Source: an uncultured Gammaproteobacteria bacterium (lineage in GTDB: Bacteria > Pseudomonadota > Gammaproteobacteria > Arenicellales > JAANXG01). Taken from it: a stretch of 43,123 nucleotides of DNA. Made by a program: the position numbers and the translations under genes. The stretch is from NCBI GenBank assembly GCA_945787105.1, contig CALZGZ010000131.1:1-43123 (forward strand). The letters are read 5' to 3'. Shown piece by piece: positions 25,107 through 34,049 of this stretch. The stretch's first letter is position 1; each line of letters opens with the position of its first letter. Below the pieces are notes generated by a model. That model saw only the letters and a program-made list of their open reading frames with translations. It ran no database searches and was not told the DNA's origin.

Positions 25107-25627
25107 CGATCAAAGCAGTCGCTGAGACTGTGCTCTGCTATGTGGGCCTGGGCAGCAACCTTGGTGAGCCGGATCAACAAGTGTTGGCAGCAATGAAGCA
25201 GTTAGATGCAGGTGCGCATTGCCAGGTCGTAAGATGTTCATCACTGTATCGTTCAGCACCAATGGGAGATCAGCAACAGCCGGATTTTATAAACGCGGTC
25301 TGTTCTATTCAATTACAGTTGAGCCCACGCGCGGTACTAGATCATTTATTTAACATTGAGCGTGACCACCAACGAATTCGATATGTTGATCGGCCTGAAG
25401 GTCCACGTTCTTTGGATCTCGATCTGTTGTTGTATGGAGACTCGCAGATCGATGAGCCTGGAATCACTGTCCCACATCCCCGTATGCACCTACGTCGCTT
25501 CGTGTTGCTACCATTGAGTGAAATTGCACCCAAGTTGTATATACCGGGACATGGGTTAGTATACGAATTGCTGAATCAGGATCAGATCAAACGACAACCA
25601 GTCACCCCGTTCGCAATTCAAGCCTAG
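25103..25627 (+). CDS. folK: 2-amino-4-hydroxy-6-hydroxymethyldihydropteridine pyrophosphokinase
   Basis: Transfers pyrophosphate from ATP to the pterin in folate synthesis. 174 residues with YVGLGSNLGEP, SSLYRSAPMGDQQQPDFINA and the HPPK signature EGPRSLDLDLLLYG. It starts at GTG 25103 and overlaps the pcnB stop by 4 bases (GTGA). pcnB-folK is a conserved pair. Confidence 0.95.
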   Translation: MTIKAVAETVLCYVGLGSNLGEPDQQVLAAMKQLDAGAHCQVVRCSSLYRSAPMGDQQQPDFINAVCSIQLQLSPRAVLDHLFNIERDHQRIRYVDRPEGPRSLDLDLLLYGDSQIDEPGITVPHPRMHLRRFVLLPLSEIAPKLYIPGHGLVYELLNQDQIKRQPVTPFAIQA

Positions 25628-25633
25628 AGTCTA

Positions 25634-26275
25634 ATGGCCCAATACTTTGAAATACATCCAAAAAACCCACAGCAGCGTCTAATCAGGCAGATCGTCGACA
25701 TTATTCGTCGTGGTGGCGTCATCGTTTATCCGACCGATTCCAGCTACGCCGTTGGTTGCCGCATCGGCGACAAGGGAGCAATGGACCGTATCCGGCGTAT
25801 ACGTCGGTTGGACAAAAAACACAATTTCACGCTAGTTACTCGCGATTTATCGGAGATCAGCTTATTTGCCAAGATAGATAACGAACAATTCCGGATGATA
25901 AAGTCCTGTACCCCGGGTCCGTATACTTTTATCGTTCCGGCTACCAGACAATTACCGCGCCGCTTGCAAAATCCGAAGCGAAAAACCATCGGCCTGCGCA
26001 TGCCGGACTCAGAGATCGTTCGCGCCATACTGACGGAACTCGGCGAGCCGATAATGAGTTCAACGTTGATCCTGCCCGGCCAGGAACTGCCTCTAAGCGA
26101 TCCTCAAGAAATCAGGCAGCTCCTGGAACACGATGTAGACGCGGTGATAGATGGCGGCCATTGTGGGTTTGAGCCGACGACCGTGATTGAATGGATTGGC
26201 GAAATACCTGCTGTCGCGCGCCGCGGTAAAGGTGACGCCGCGATTTTTGAGCAGTCGAAATCAGTGTCGGGATGA
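25634..26275 (+). CDS. yciO: YciO-family L-threonylcarbamoyladenylate synthase-like protein
   Basis: 213 residues of the YrdC/Sua5 fold: GGVIVYPTDSSYAVGCRIGD, then KKHNFTLVTRDLSEIS, TPGPYTFIVPATRQLPRR, KRKTIGLRMPDS and EPIMSSTLI. The KRKTIG-R segment is of YciO type rather than TsaC type. YciO has weak or no t6A activity in E. coli, so whether this one supports t6A with TsaB is open. It lies 6 bases after folK. Confidence 0.88.
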   Translation: MAQYFEIHPKNPQQRLIRQIVDIIRRGGVIVYPTDSSYAVGCRIGDKGAMDRIRRIRRLDKKHNFTLVTRDLSEISLFAKIDNEQFRMIKSCTPGPYTFIVPATRQLPRRLQNPKRKTIGLRMPDSEIVRAILTELGEPIMSSTLILPGQELPLSDPQEIRQLLEHDVDAVIDGGHCGFEPTTVIEWIGEIPAVARRGKGDAAIFEQSKSVSG

Positions 26276-26392
26276 ATAGCCTGATATACTCGTGACGCAT
26301 AATGCAGGAACTGAGCAAAGCATCAGTCAACCCCCAAAATCCTGTCCATGGTCGGTGCTTGATGCCGCTGTATGCTGCAACTGGGGGTTATC

Positions 26393-27613
26393 TTGATTAA
26401 ACGCACCGGTCAACCGGAACGTGTGGTTTCTGGTATGCGTCCCACAGGGCGCCTGCATCTTGGACACTATCATGGCGTACTCAAGAACTGGATAGAATTG
26501 CAGTATGAGTATGATTGTTTCTTCTTCGTCGCCGACTGGCATGCGTTAACTACGCACTATGAAGATGATCTCAAGATCATTGGTGAAAGCACGTGGGAAA
26601 TGGTAATCGATTGGTTGGCTGCCGGAATAGAACCAGGACGTGCCACCTTGTTCATACAGTCACGTGTACCGGAGCACGCCGAGTTGCACTTGTTGTTATC
26701 CATGATTACCCCACTGAGTTGGTTAGAACGTGTACCTAGTTTTAAAGACCAGCAAGAGAAACTCAAGGAACGCGAGCTGGCAACTCATGGTTTTCTCGGA
26801 TATCCGGTACTGCAAAGCGCCGACATTCTGATCTATAGGGCTAAGCGGGTGCCGGTGGGTGACGATCAGGTACCTCATGTGGAGTTAACCAGGGAGGTGG
26901 CAAGGCGTTTCAATTACCTTTTCGGTCGTGATCCGGGCTACGTACAGAAAGCGGAGCAGGCGATAAAAAAACTAGGCAAGAAGGGCGCCAAGCGATACAG
27001 AGAGATGCAATCCGCGTACTTAGAGCGTGGTGATCAAGAAGCCCTGGAAAAGGCGCGTGTGTTGTTAGAGGAAAATCAAAACATCGCCATTATGGAGAAG
27101 GAACGCCTGTTCGGTTATCTCGAGGGCGGTGGCCGGATAATATTGGAAGAGCCAGAGGCGATATTGACTCACGCATCCAAGTTACCTGGTCTGGATGGTG
27201 AGAAAATGTCCAAGTCTTACGATAATATCATCGCCCTTCGCGATGAGCCCGAACGCGTTGCCCAAGCACTTAGGGTGATGCCGACTGATCCAGCCCGAAA
27301 ACGACGTCACGACCCTGGGGACCCGGAGAAATGCCCTGTTTGGGGCCTGCACAAGGTGTATTCAACCGACGATACGAGACAATGGGTACAGGAAGGCTGT
27401 CGCTCGGCGGATATTGGTTGTGTGGATTGCAAGCAGCCATTGATTGAGGCGATACTTGCGGAGCAAGAGTCAATGAAAGAGCGCGCGGCGCCCTATGCGG
27501 AAGATCCGACGCTAGTGCGTAACATAATCGCCGACGGCTGTGAGCGGGCAAGAGATATTGCTGGAGAAACCATGGACGAGATTAGACGAAGCATGGGCCT
27601 GAAATACTATTGA
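26393..27613 (+). CDS. trpS: Tryptophanyl-tRNA synthetase
   Basis: Class Ic synthetase charging tRNA-Trp; cytoplasmic. Motif HLGH of the HIGH box in RPTGRLHLGHYHGV, tryptophan-pocket segment GYPVLQSADILIYRA, and GEKMSKSYDN (KMSKS). About 406 residues, at the long end for TrpRS, with a charged insertion around residues 185-225 (EQAIKKLGKKGAKRYREM). TTG 26393 is preceded by GGGGG with 5 bases spacing; ATG 26372 is in frame but lacks a Shine-Dalgarno. It overlaps scpA at TGATG. Confidence 0.94.
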   Translation: MIKRTGQPERVVSGMRPTGRLHLGHYHGVLKNWIELQYEYDCFFFVADWHALTTHYEDDLKIIGESTWEMVIDWLAAGIEPGRATLFIQSRVPEHAELHLLLSMITPLSWLERVPSFKDQQEKLKERELATHGFLGYPVLQSADILIYRAKRVPVGDDQVPHVELTREVARRFNYLFGRDPGYVQKAEQAIKKLGKKGAKRYREMQSAYLERGDQEALEKARVLLEENQNIAIMEKERLFGYLEGGGRIILEEPEAILTHASKLPGLDGEKMSKSYDNIIALRDEPERVAQALRVMPTDPARKRRHDPGDPEKCPVWGLHKVYSTDDTRQWVQEGCRSADIGCVDCKQPLIEAILAEQESMKERAAPYAEDPTLVRNIIADGCERARDIAGETMDEIRRSMGLKYY

Positions 27614-28419
27614 TGGCATCCGATAAACTGCCCCCTGATGAGACCTATACCGCTGCGGTGCGTGCAGTGGTGCGCGGAACAGTGCTCCAAGAATGGCCGC
27701 AAGATTTATACATACCACCTGACGCGTTAGAGGTTATCCTCGAAAGCTTTGAAGGCCCCCTCGATCTACTGCTTTATCTCATCCGCAGGCAAAATATCGA
27801 CATTCTTGATATCCCGGTGGCTGATATAACTCGGCAGTACATGGAATACGTCGAGTTAATGCACGTGGCAAAACTAGATCTGGCTGCAGAATATCTTGTG
27901 ATGGCGGCGACATTAGCCGAGATTAAATCTCGCATGTTGTTACCAAAGCCGGTTGATGAGGAATATGAAGAAGATCCGCGAGCGGCCCTGGTGCGTCGTT
28001 TACTAGAATACGAACGATTTAGGGATGCCGCACAACAGTTAGACAATCTGCCGCGTCTAGAACGTGATATTTTCGTAGCCAGGGCAAATTTCGAAGACCC
28101 GATATCCCTGCGTCTGGTTCCAAAAGTGGGCTTGGATGAAATCGCCATGGCATTTCAACAAGTTGTTGAGCGAGCGGCACATCTAAAACATCTCCACGTC
28201 ACCCGGGAGCTGTTATCCGTGCGAGAGCGTATGACCCGCATCCTTAATCACCTTCAGGCCAACGAGTTCTGCCGGTTTGAGGAGCTATTTGATATGACTG
28301 AGGGACGTATGGGGTTGATCGTAAGTTTTATTGCAATACTTGAGTTGTTCCGCGACGATCTTATTATTGTCGTTCAAAATCAGCCGTTTGCACCGATTCA
28401 TGTGAGGACTGCCGCGTGA
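27613..28419 (+). CDS. scpA: Segregation and condensation protein A
   Basis: Kleisin of the SMC-ScpAB condensin. Starting at ATG 27613, which overlaps the trpS stop, the product has 268 residues with the ScpA signature ESFEGPLDLLLYLIRRQNIDILDIPV, then AAEYLVMAATLAEIKSRMLLP. The C-terminal winged helix FEELFDMTEGRMGLIVSFIAILEL is intact. Overlaps scpB by 4 bases. Using ScpAB rather than MukBEF fits non-enteric Gammaproteobacteria. Confidence 0.94.
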   Translation: MASDKLPPDETYTAAVRAVVRGTVLQEWPQDLYIPPDALEVILESFEGPLDLLLYLIRRQNIDILDIPVADITRQYMEYVELMHVAKLDLAAEYLVMAATLAEIKSRMLLPKPVDEEYEEDPRAALVRRLLEYERFRDAAQQLDNLPRLERDIFVARANFEDPISLRLVPKVGLDEIAMAFQQVVERAAHLKHLHVTRELLSVRERMTRILNHLQANEFCRFEELFDMTEGRMGLIVSFIAILELFRDDLIIVVQNQPFAPIHVRTAA

Positions 28420-29183
28420 TGAATGATCAGTCTTTGCTCGTCAGTGAGCGAAGCGAATTGAAGAACATCATCGAAGCCGCACTCCTGGCGGCGGACAGAT
28501 CACTGACCGTGAAGGCGTTGAAATCCCTATTTCCCAACGATGGACAGCCGACTTCGGAACAAATTGGAGAAGTACTAGATACGCTGGAACAGGAATACGA
28601 TGCCCGCGGTATTGAATTGCGGCGTGTCGGTCAAGGATATCGATTTCAGTCACGGGAAAAATACGCACCGTGGCTCAGAAAACTCAATGAAGGAAGGCCG
28701 CCTCGTTACTCGCGCGCTGCCTTGGAAACCCTGGCAATAATTGCCTACCGGCAACCAGTTACTCGTGGAGATATTGAGGAGATCCGGGGCGTCGGTGTCA
28801 GCACCGACATCATGCGTGCGTTGCTGGACCGCGGTTGGGTGAAAGAAGTAGGCCATAGGGATGTACCTGGACACCCTGCTTTGTTCGGCACTACGCGGGA
28901 GTTTCTTTCCTATTTCAGTTTAGGCGGTCTGAATGAATTACCTACCTTAAAGGAAAAACGCGAACCCGCGGAGGTCGCAAAGGAATTAAATCTTAGATTA
29001 CCGCTTGAGACAACCGATGGTGAAATTGGGGCACAGATGGATATGGAAAATTCCGATGCCGACACTGATGTGCAACATAGCGCGGAAATCATTCATCTGG
29101 ATACAGCCGGAAAGACGCATTCAGAACACGAGCCTGAATCGGAACCCGATCTTGACGTGGATAGTGGGCGAGAAGTTACATAA
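28416..29183 (+). CDS. scpB: Segregation and condensation protein B
   Basis: Winged-helix partner of ScpA. 255 residues: IIEAALLAADRSLTVKALKS, GYRFQSREKYAPWL, then the strongly conserved YSRAALETLAIIAYRQPVTR and IRGVGVSTDIMRALLDRGW. The C-terminal 70 residues are acidic and low complexity, a tail common in this family. Its end overlaps the rluB start by 20 bases. Confidence 0.94.
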   Translation: MMNDQSLLVSERSELKNIIEAALLAADRSLTVKALKSLFPNDGQPTSEQIGEVLDTLEQEYDARGIELRRVGQGYRFQSREKYAPWLRKLNEGRPPRYSRAALETLAIIAYRQPVTRGDIEEIRGVGVSTDIMRALLDRGWVKEVGHRDVPGHPALFGTTREFLSYFSLGGLNELPTLKEKREPAEVAKELNLRLPLETTDGEIGAQMDMENSDADTDVQHSAEIIHLDTAGKTHSEHEPESEPDLDVDSGREVT

Positions 29184-29925
29184 GATTCTGGCTAGAGCAG
29201 GACTGGGATCTCGTCGCGAAATTGAAAAATGGATTGAACAGGGTCGTGTCACCATAGATGGTAAGCTGGCGCATGTCGGAGTGCGCGTGAGTCCAGATAC
29301 GCAAATTGCCGTTGACGGCAGAAGCGTATCCGTCAACCGCGAGCGAGAGCCGTGCCGAGTGATTCTTTATCACAAACCGGAAGGCCAGATCTGCACCCGG
29401 TTTGATCCCCAAGGAAGACCCACTGTTTACGAATATCTCCCCGCGCTCAGTAATGGTCAATGGATTTCCGTTGGCCGGCTGGATATCAACACCAGTGGCT
29501 TACTCATATTCACAACCGATGGTGAACTTGCACAAAAGCTAATGCATCCCCGCTACGGTATCGAGCGTGAGTATCTGGTTCGCGCTGCTGGCGCGTTGAC
29601 ACCGACGCAGCGGCGTCAACTTATTGATGGGATAAACCTGGACGGACGACCCGCTGCATTCAAGGCGATCAAAGCGCAACGATCGTCAGGGGGCGTCAAC
29701 CGTTGGTACCGGGTGGTGATCACCCAGGGGCGTTATCGGGAAGTACGACGGTTGTTTGGAGCGATGGGAATGTCAGTGAATCGGCTGAAGCGTTTACGTT
29801 TCGGCTGTTTACAACTGCCTGAAGACCTGCCTCCGGGTGGCTGGCGCAGGCTCAGCGGCCCATCCGTAAGACAGTTATTGGATTCTGTCGCATTAGTTGA
29901 GAACAATAGTGCTCTGAATCGCTGA
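29164..29925 (+). CDS. rluB: 23S rRNA pseudouridine(2605) synthase RluB
   Basis: Pseudouridylates 23S rRNA. S4 domain at the start (EKLHKILARAGLGSRREIEK), catalytic GRLDINTSGLL with the nucleophile Asp, then REYLVRAAG and the GRYREVRRLFGAMG motif of the RsuA/RluB/E/F group. I chose GTG 29164 because the S4 domain begins right after it. Any start further upstream would only extend into scpB sequence read in another frame. The product is 253 aa. Together with scpAB this is a familiar gammaproteobacterial order. Confidence 0.93.
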   Translation: MGEKLHKILARAGLGSRREIEKWIEQGRVTIDGKLAHVGVRVSPDTQIAVDGRSVSVNREREPCRVILYHKPEGQICTRFDPQGRPTVYEYLPALSNGQWISVGRLDINTSGLLIFTTDGELAQKLMHPRYGIEREYLVRAAGALTPTQRRQLIDGINLDGRPAAFKAIKAQRSSGGVNRWYRVVITQGRYREVRRLFGAMGMSVNRLKRLRFGCLQLPEDLPPGGWRRLSGPSVRQLLDSVALVENNSALNR

Positions 29926-29930
29926 TTTTC

Positions 29931-30590
29931 GTGGCATCGGTAACAATCATAAACCGTGTCTATCGTGATATGTCCGGTCGCTATGGGCCACGATACTGGT
30001 GGCCGGCAGATAGCAAATTCGAGATCATGGTCGGCGCGATATTGACCCAGAATACAACTTGGAAAAACGTAGAGCGTGCGTTGCATAACCTCAAACGAGC
30101 TGGCGCGCTGGATCCAGATTCGATATTGGCCGCGCATCACAAGAGATTGGCAAGTTGGCTCAGGCCCTCTGGGTATTTCAACGTCAAGAGTAAGCGCCTG
30201 CGCAGCTTCTGCGGTTGGCTAGTTAAAAATGGAGGGGTAGGCGAATTACAGCGGATGCAGACTCCAGCCCTGCGGAACGCATTGTTATCGGTCTACGGGG
30301 TCGGACGTGAAACCGCTGACGACATATTATTGTATGCTTTTGATCGTCCGGTATTTGTAATTGACGCCTATACGCGGCGAATTTTTTCTCGACTCGGTTT
30401 GATCCAAGGAAACGAAGATTATGATGTGATACGCCATCTGTTCGAGTCGAAAATGGGTAAACGCTTATCGGACTACAAGGAATACCATGCGCTGATCGTT
30501 GTACACGGAAGGACAGTCTGCCGCCCTACGCCATGCTGTGAAGAATGCTGTATCAGAAAGTTATGTGCCTTTCGCGGGACCACTAGTTGA
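29931..30590 (+). CDS. Endonuclease III-related HhH-GPD DNA glycosylase (MagIII/MpgII-like)
   Basis: 219 residues. HhH motif LLSVYGVGRETADDILLYA, then catalytic Asp145 (VIDAYTRRIF), and a C-terminal Cys cluster (CRPTPCCEECCIRKLC) spaced to hold a 4Fe-4S cluster. At the position of the endonuclease III lyase lysine there is Glu127 (GRETA instead of GRKTA), 18 residues before the Asp as in E. coli Nth. This predicts a glycosylase without AP-lyase activity, perhaps for alkylated purines as in MagIII-type enzymes. It starts at GTG 29931, 5 bases after rluB. Confidence 0.88.
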   Translation: MASVTIINRVYRDMSGRYGPRYWWPADSKFEIMVGAILTQNTTWKNVERALHNLKRAGALDPDSILAAHHKRLASWLRPSGYFNVKSKRLRSFCGWLVKNGGVGELQRMQTPALRNALLSVYGVGRETADDILLYAFDRPVFVIDAYTRRIFSRLGLIQGNEDYDVIRHLFESKMGKRLSDYKEYHALIVVHGRTVCRPTPCCEECCIRKLCAFRGTTS

Positions 30591-30598
30591 GTCGAACA

Positions 30599-31351
30599 AT
30601 GAAAATTTCAGTGATCACTGCGGTATACAACGGTGCAGAAACAATTGAGGACACGATAAACTCAGTAGCCGGTCAGACTTATTCCAGCGTCGAGCATATC
30701 ATTATCGATGGTCTGTCGACGGACAATACCATGTCGATCGTGAATCGGCATCGGAACGACATATCGGTGGTCGTCAGTGAGGCGGATACGGGTATCTATC
30801 ACGCAATGAACAAGGGCATTGCGGTCGCTACTGGAGACGTAGTTGGAACCCTGAACGCGGACGACGTGTATGAGAATGAACAGGTTCTGGGGCGGGTTGC
30901 GGAGCTGTTTTCAGACCCTGCACTCGATGCCTGCTATGCGAACCTTGTTTACGTGGACCGAGCGAACTTAAAAAAAGTCGTTCGATATTGGACCTCGCAG
31001 CCCTTTGAGCCGGGTTTATTTTTTAAAGGCTGGATCCCAGCGCATCCGACCTTTTTCGTCAGGAAAGCCGTGTATGACCATTGCGGTAGCTTCGATCTCG
31101 ACTACAAGATTCAGTCTGATTTCGAATTAACGTTAAGGTTATTGGAATTGCACCGGATTCGTTCGCTGTACGTCCCTGAGATTTGGGTTAGGATGCGCAT
31201 GGGCGGTACCACGAACAACAGCATTCTAAACATCATTAAAGGGAATTTGGAGGCTTATAAAGCTTGCAAAAAACATCAATTGAATGTTTCACCTTTATTT
31301 TTTGTGACCAAAATTGCCGCCCGGGTTCCGCAGTTCTTTCGGCGACCGTGA
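30599..31351 (+). CDS. Family 2 glycosyltransferase
   Basis: 250 residues. GT-A fold beginning MKISVITAVYNGAETIEDTI, with IIIDGLSTDNT, SEADTGIYHAMNKGIA and the DxD-type metal site LNADDVY. PAHPTFFVRKAVYDHCG and QSDFELTLRLLE follow. It is of the WcaA/colanic-acid-like group that transfers sugars onto lipid-linked or surface glycans; donor and acceptor are unknown. ATG 30599 is preferred over TTG 30587, which overlaps the previous gene. Lone among housekeeping genes. Confidence 0.87.
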   Translation: MKISVITAVYNGAETIEDTINSVAGQTYSSVEHIIIDGLSTDNTMSIVNRHRNDISVVVSEADTGIYHAMNKGIAVATGDVVGTLNADDVYENEQVLGRVAELFSDPALDACYANLVYVDRANLKKVVRYWTSQPFEPGLFFKGWIPAHPTFFVRKAVYDHCGSFDLDYKIQSDFELTLRLLELHRIRSLYVPEIWVRMRMGGTTNNSILNIIKGNLEAYKACKKHQLNVSPLFFVTKIAARVPQFFRRP

Positions 31352-31440
31352 AAGATTCACACTCCGTGCACGCAATATTGTTTACAGATACCTGTGCGGG
31401 GAGTAGGATCATTTCAACGGACAAAAGAGCATAACGGTTG

Positions 31441-31890
31441 ATGTCGGAAGATCTCACAACAGAACGCAGCGAAGATCGGCGTTCCAATACCCGAGAGTTA
31501 GTGGACAAACTCCTGGAAGAACGCGCAAAGATGTTGATATTGTATTGCCGTGCGGCCGGTCTCGACGCTGACCCGCCGAGCGATTCCGTGGCGAAGACGG
31601 TTCAAGAGTTCTGTCAGTTACTTGTCGATTACATTGCCGCTGGCCATTTTACACTCTATGAAAGAATCGTAAATGGGGATGAGCGACGACAACGAGTGGC
31701 TGACGTGGCCAACGATATTTATCCTGATATTGCCGCTACCACCGGTGCAGCCTTGGATTTTAATGATAATTATGAACACCCCGAAAAGGTGACTGACGAC
31801 GAACAACTCGCCGAGGACCTGTCGGTGTTGGGTGAGCAACTAGCGAGCCGGATCGAACTCGAAGACAAACTAATCAAACTCTTGCGCTAG
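31441..31890 (+). CDS. rsd: Rsd/AlgQ-family anti-sigma-70 regulator
   Basis: 149 residues, all helical, matching Rsd/AlgQ: NTRELVDKLLEERAKMLILY, then VQEFCQLLVDYIAAGHFTLYERI and the end EQLASRIELEDKLIKLL. Rsd binds RpoD region 4 and helps shift RNA polymerase to alternative sigma factors; AlgQ influences alginate in Pseudomonas. The start is ATG 31441, right after an in-frame TTG. It is convergent with the next gene, 7 bases away. Confidence 0.88.
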   Translation: MSEDLTTERSEDRRSNTRELVDKLLEERAKMLILYCRAAGLDADPPSDSVAKTVQEFCQLLVDYIAAGHFTLYERIVNGDERRQRVADVANDIYPDIAATTGAALDFNDNYEHPEKVTDDEQLAEDLSVLGEQLASRIELEDKLIKLLR

Positions 31891-31897
31891 ATTTAGA

Positions 31898-32647
31898 TTA
31901 AACCGAGAGCGCCATCCCATTTACGTGTCTACTGTCATTCCCCATTAGATACAGGTAGGCAGGAACGATATCTTCGGGTGTGGGGTGGTTCCCGGAATCT
32001 TCTCCCGGATAAAGCTTGCCGCGCATCTTGGTGCGTACCGGCCCGGGATCGAGCGTGTTAAAACGAATAGAGGTGTTGACCTCGGTCTCCGCTGACCAGA
32101 CTTGCCTCAGGCCTTCGATTCCGAAATATGCGACAGCATAAGCGCCCCAGTACGCGCGTCCTCGTCGCCCCACATCTGCAGAGGTAAATAACACGGAGGC
32201 AAAATCTGATGCCTCCAGTAATGGGAACAATTCCCGTGTGAGCAGAAACGGAATTTCTAAATTAACTTTTATGGACGTTTGCCAGTCTTTCCAAGCGTGA
32301 CTGCGAAGAGGGGTCAGCGCATTGATGACCGCTGCGTTATGCAGTAGTCCATCCAAGCGCCCGCAATCATGGGCGATACCCAATGCGATTTGTTGACATG
32401 TCTCTTCCGTGGCTTGTGCTAGGTCTTGAACAACAATTACCGGCTCCGGCCAATCCTGTTCGACGATTTCATCATACAGGGTCTCAAGTTTTCGCCGCTG
32501 ACGATCCAACATGATCACCGTGGCTGCATGTTTCGCATAGCCGCGAACGACCGCGCGGCCGATACCATCAGCGGCGCCGGTAACCAGGATAATACGTCCT
32601 TTCAACAGATCGGGGGTGGCATCATACTCACGCAGACGATCGATCAT
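31898..32647 (-). CDS. yciK: YciK-like short-chain dehydrogenase lacking the catalytic lysine
   Basis: 249 residues, SDR fold: LVTGAADGIGRAVVRGYAKH (TGxxxGIG), HNAAV (NNAG-like), Ser in FTSADVGRRG, and WGAYAVAYFGIEGL where YxxxK is expected. Tyr170 is present but residue 174 is Tyr (codon at 32126-32128), whereas YciK relatives have Lys there. Either the activity is altered or lost, or the protein acts without hydride transfer. It follows the phosphatase gene by 6 bases, as in the Pseudomonas order mtnA/mtaD-ubiG-mupP-yciK. Confidence 0.87.
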   Translation of the reverse strand: MIDRLREYDATPDLLKGRIILVTGAADGIGRAVVRGYAKHAATVIMLDRQRRKLETLYDEIVEQDWPEPVIVVQDLAQATEETCQQIALGIAHDCGRLDGLLHNAAVINALTPLRSHAWKDWQTSIKVNLEIPFLLTRELFPLLEASDFASVLFTSADVGRRGRAYWGAYAVAYFGIEGLRQVWSAETEVNTSIRFNTLDPGPVRTKMRGKLYPGEDSGNHPTPEDIVPAYLYLMGNDSRHVNGMALSV

Positions 32648-32653
32648 GGCTTA

Positions 32654-33343
32654 TCAAGCGTTGTTAGCGTTAGGCCGTGAAACACCACCATTTAACCACG
32701 TAATGATATCCGCTGGGGTGTCGACCAATCCGTCGGCGCCCCAAGTATCGGGTTGGTCAGATTCTCCCAGATAACCGAATGTAGCTACGAGTGTCACCAT
32801 CCCCGCACTATTACCGGCCTCGACATCCCGTGCGGCATCGCCGATATAGACGCTGCGATCGGGTGTCCGACCGATCAGACGGCACGCGTAAAGTAGAGGG
32901 TCCGGGTGAGGCTTACGGTTACTCAAACTGTCGCCGCTGACCACGCAAGAAGCTCGCTCGGTAAGCCCGAGCTGTTCTACCAGAGGCTCGGTCAGATATC
33001 CTGGCTTATTGGTTACGATCCCCCAGTGAATGCCGCGGTCTTCACAGTGGTTCAACACCAGTTCTATACCATTGAACAACTTTGTGTGCAGACAAAGGTT
33101 TTGTTGATAATGATCGAGGAACCGCAGTCTCAAATCTTCAAACGCAGGGTCTTTTTCACCAACATCAAAACCCAGTTCAACCAAGGCGCGCGCACCGTGG
33201 GACACCCACGGACGAATAACGGAATAAGGTAGCGGAGTTCGACCCTCATCTTTTAACAGCGCGTTGATGGCGGCCGCCATGTCGGGTCCGGTATCGGCAA
33301 GGGTCCCATCGAGATCAAACAATAGCGCGTCGATGTCAGGCAT
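32654..33343 (-). CDS. HAD phosphatase: phosphoglycolate phosphatase or MurNAc-6-phosphate phosphatase (MupP-like)
   Basis: 229 residues from ATG 33343 (ATG 33358 is also possible). HAD motif [19 protein letters not shown], motif II IVTNKP, motif III with [20 protein letters not shown]. By similarity it would be called Gph, but in Pseudomonas the HAD gene at this exact place between ubiG and yciK is MupP, which serves peptidoglycan recycling (established there). The [13 protein letters not shown] cap segment also fits MupP. Its start overlaps the ubiG stop by 8 bases. Confidence 0.87.
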   Translation of the reverse strand: MPDIDALLFDLDGTLADTGPDMAAAINALLKDEGRTPLPYSVIRPWVSHGARALVELGFDVGEKDPAFEDLRLRFLDHYQQNLCLHTKLFNGIELVLNHCEDRGIHWGIVTNKPGYLTEPLVEQLGLTERASCVVSGDSLSNRKPHPDPLLYACRLIGRTPDRSVYIGDAARDVEAGNSAGMVTLVATFGYLGESDQPDTWGADGLVDTPADIITWLNGGVSRPNANNA

Positions 33344-34049
33344 CGGGTTTTTTGGCATACACGATATAGTTCACATCCAATCCGGGCGCCATCCAATAAT
33401 GCTTTGTGATTGGGTTGTAATGCATACCTGTCATTTCGTGAATCGTGAGCCCCGCATTCCGTGACCAGCTATCGAGTTCTGACGGTTTGATAAGCTTCGC
33501 ATAATCGTGAGTGCCCTTGGGCAGCAGTTTGAGCACGTATTCGGCGCCTAGGATAGCGAACAACCAAGCTTTCGGGTTGCGATTAATGGTGGAAAAAAAC
33601 ACCGTCCCCCCTGGTTTCACCAATTTAGCGCATGCATTCACCGTTGACGCTGGATCCGGCACGTGCTCGAGCATCTCGAGACATGTGACGACGTCGTAGT
33701 GGTGGCTGTAGCGAGATGCGAAATCCTCCGCTGTAGCTCGTTGATAATCGACTTGCAAGCCACTTTCCTTCAAATGGAGTCTGGCTACCGACAGTGGCGC
33801 CTTACCCATGTCGATGCCGGTTACGTGGGCGCCAAGGTGGGCCATGCTCTCAGTCAACAATCCACCGCCACAACCTACGTCCAATAACGCTTTACCTGGA
33901 ACGTCAACACGCTGGCGGATAAATTCGACGCGCAGCGGGTTGATATCGTGTAGCGGCTTGAACTCACTATTTGGGTCCCACCAACGAGACGCCAGTTCCT
34001 CGAATTTGGCAATCTCCGCATTATCGATATTATCGCTTGTGTTTATCAT
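33336..34049 (-). CDS. ubiG: Ubiquinone biosynthesis O-methyltransferase UbiG
   Basis: Performs both O-methylations in ubiquinone synthesis. 237 residues: [23 protein letters not shown] motif [31 protein letters not shown] and [12 protein letters not shown], all typical of UbiG. The start is ATG 34049, overlapping the mtaD stop (ATGA). The frame upstream lies inside mtaD. Confidence 0.96.
   Translation of the reverse strand: MINTSDNIDNAEIAKFEELASRWWDPNSEFKPLHDINPLRVEFIRQRVDVPGKALLDVGCGGGLLTESMAHLGAHVTGIDMGKAPLSVARLHLKESGLQVDYQRATAEDFASRYSHHYDVVTCLEMLEHVPDPASTVNACAKLVKPGGTVFFSTINRNPKAWLFAILGAEYVLKLLPKGTHDYAKLIKPSELDSWSRNAGLTIHEMTGMHYNPITKHYWMAPGLDVNYIVYAKKPDA

Noticed and set aside
29005-29163. 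Longer start for rluB
   Set aside because: The added residues lie in scpB read in another frame; the S4 domain starts right after GTG 29164.
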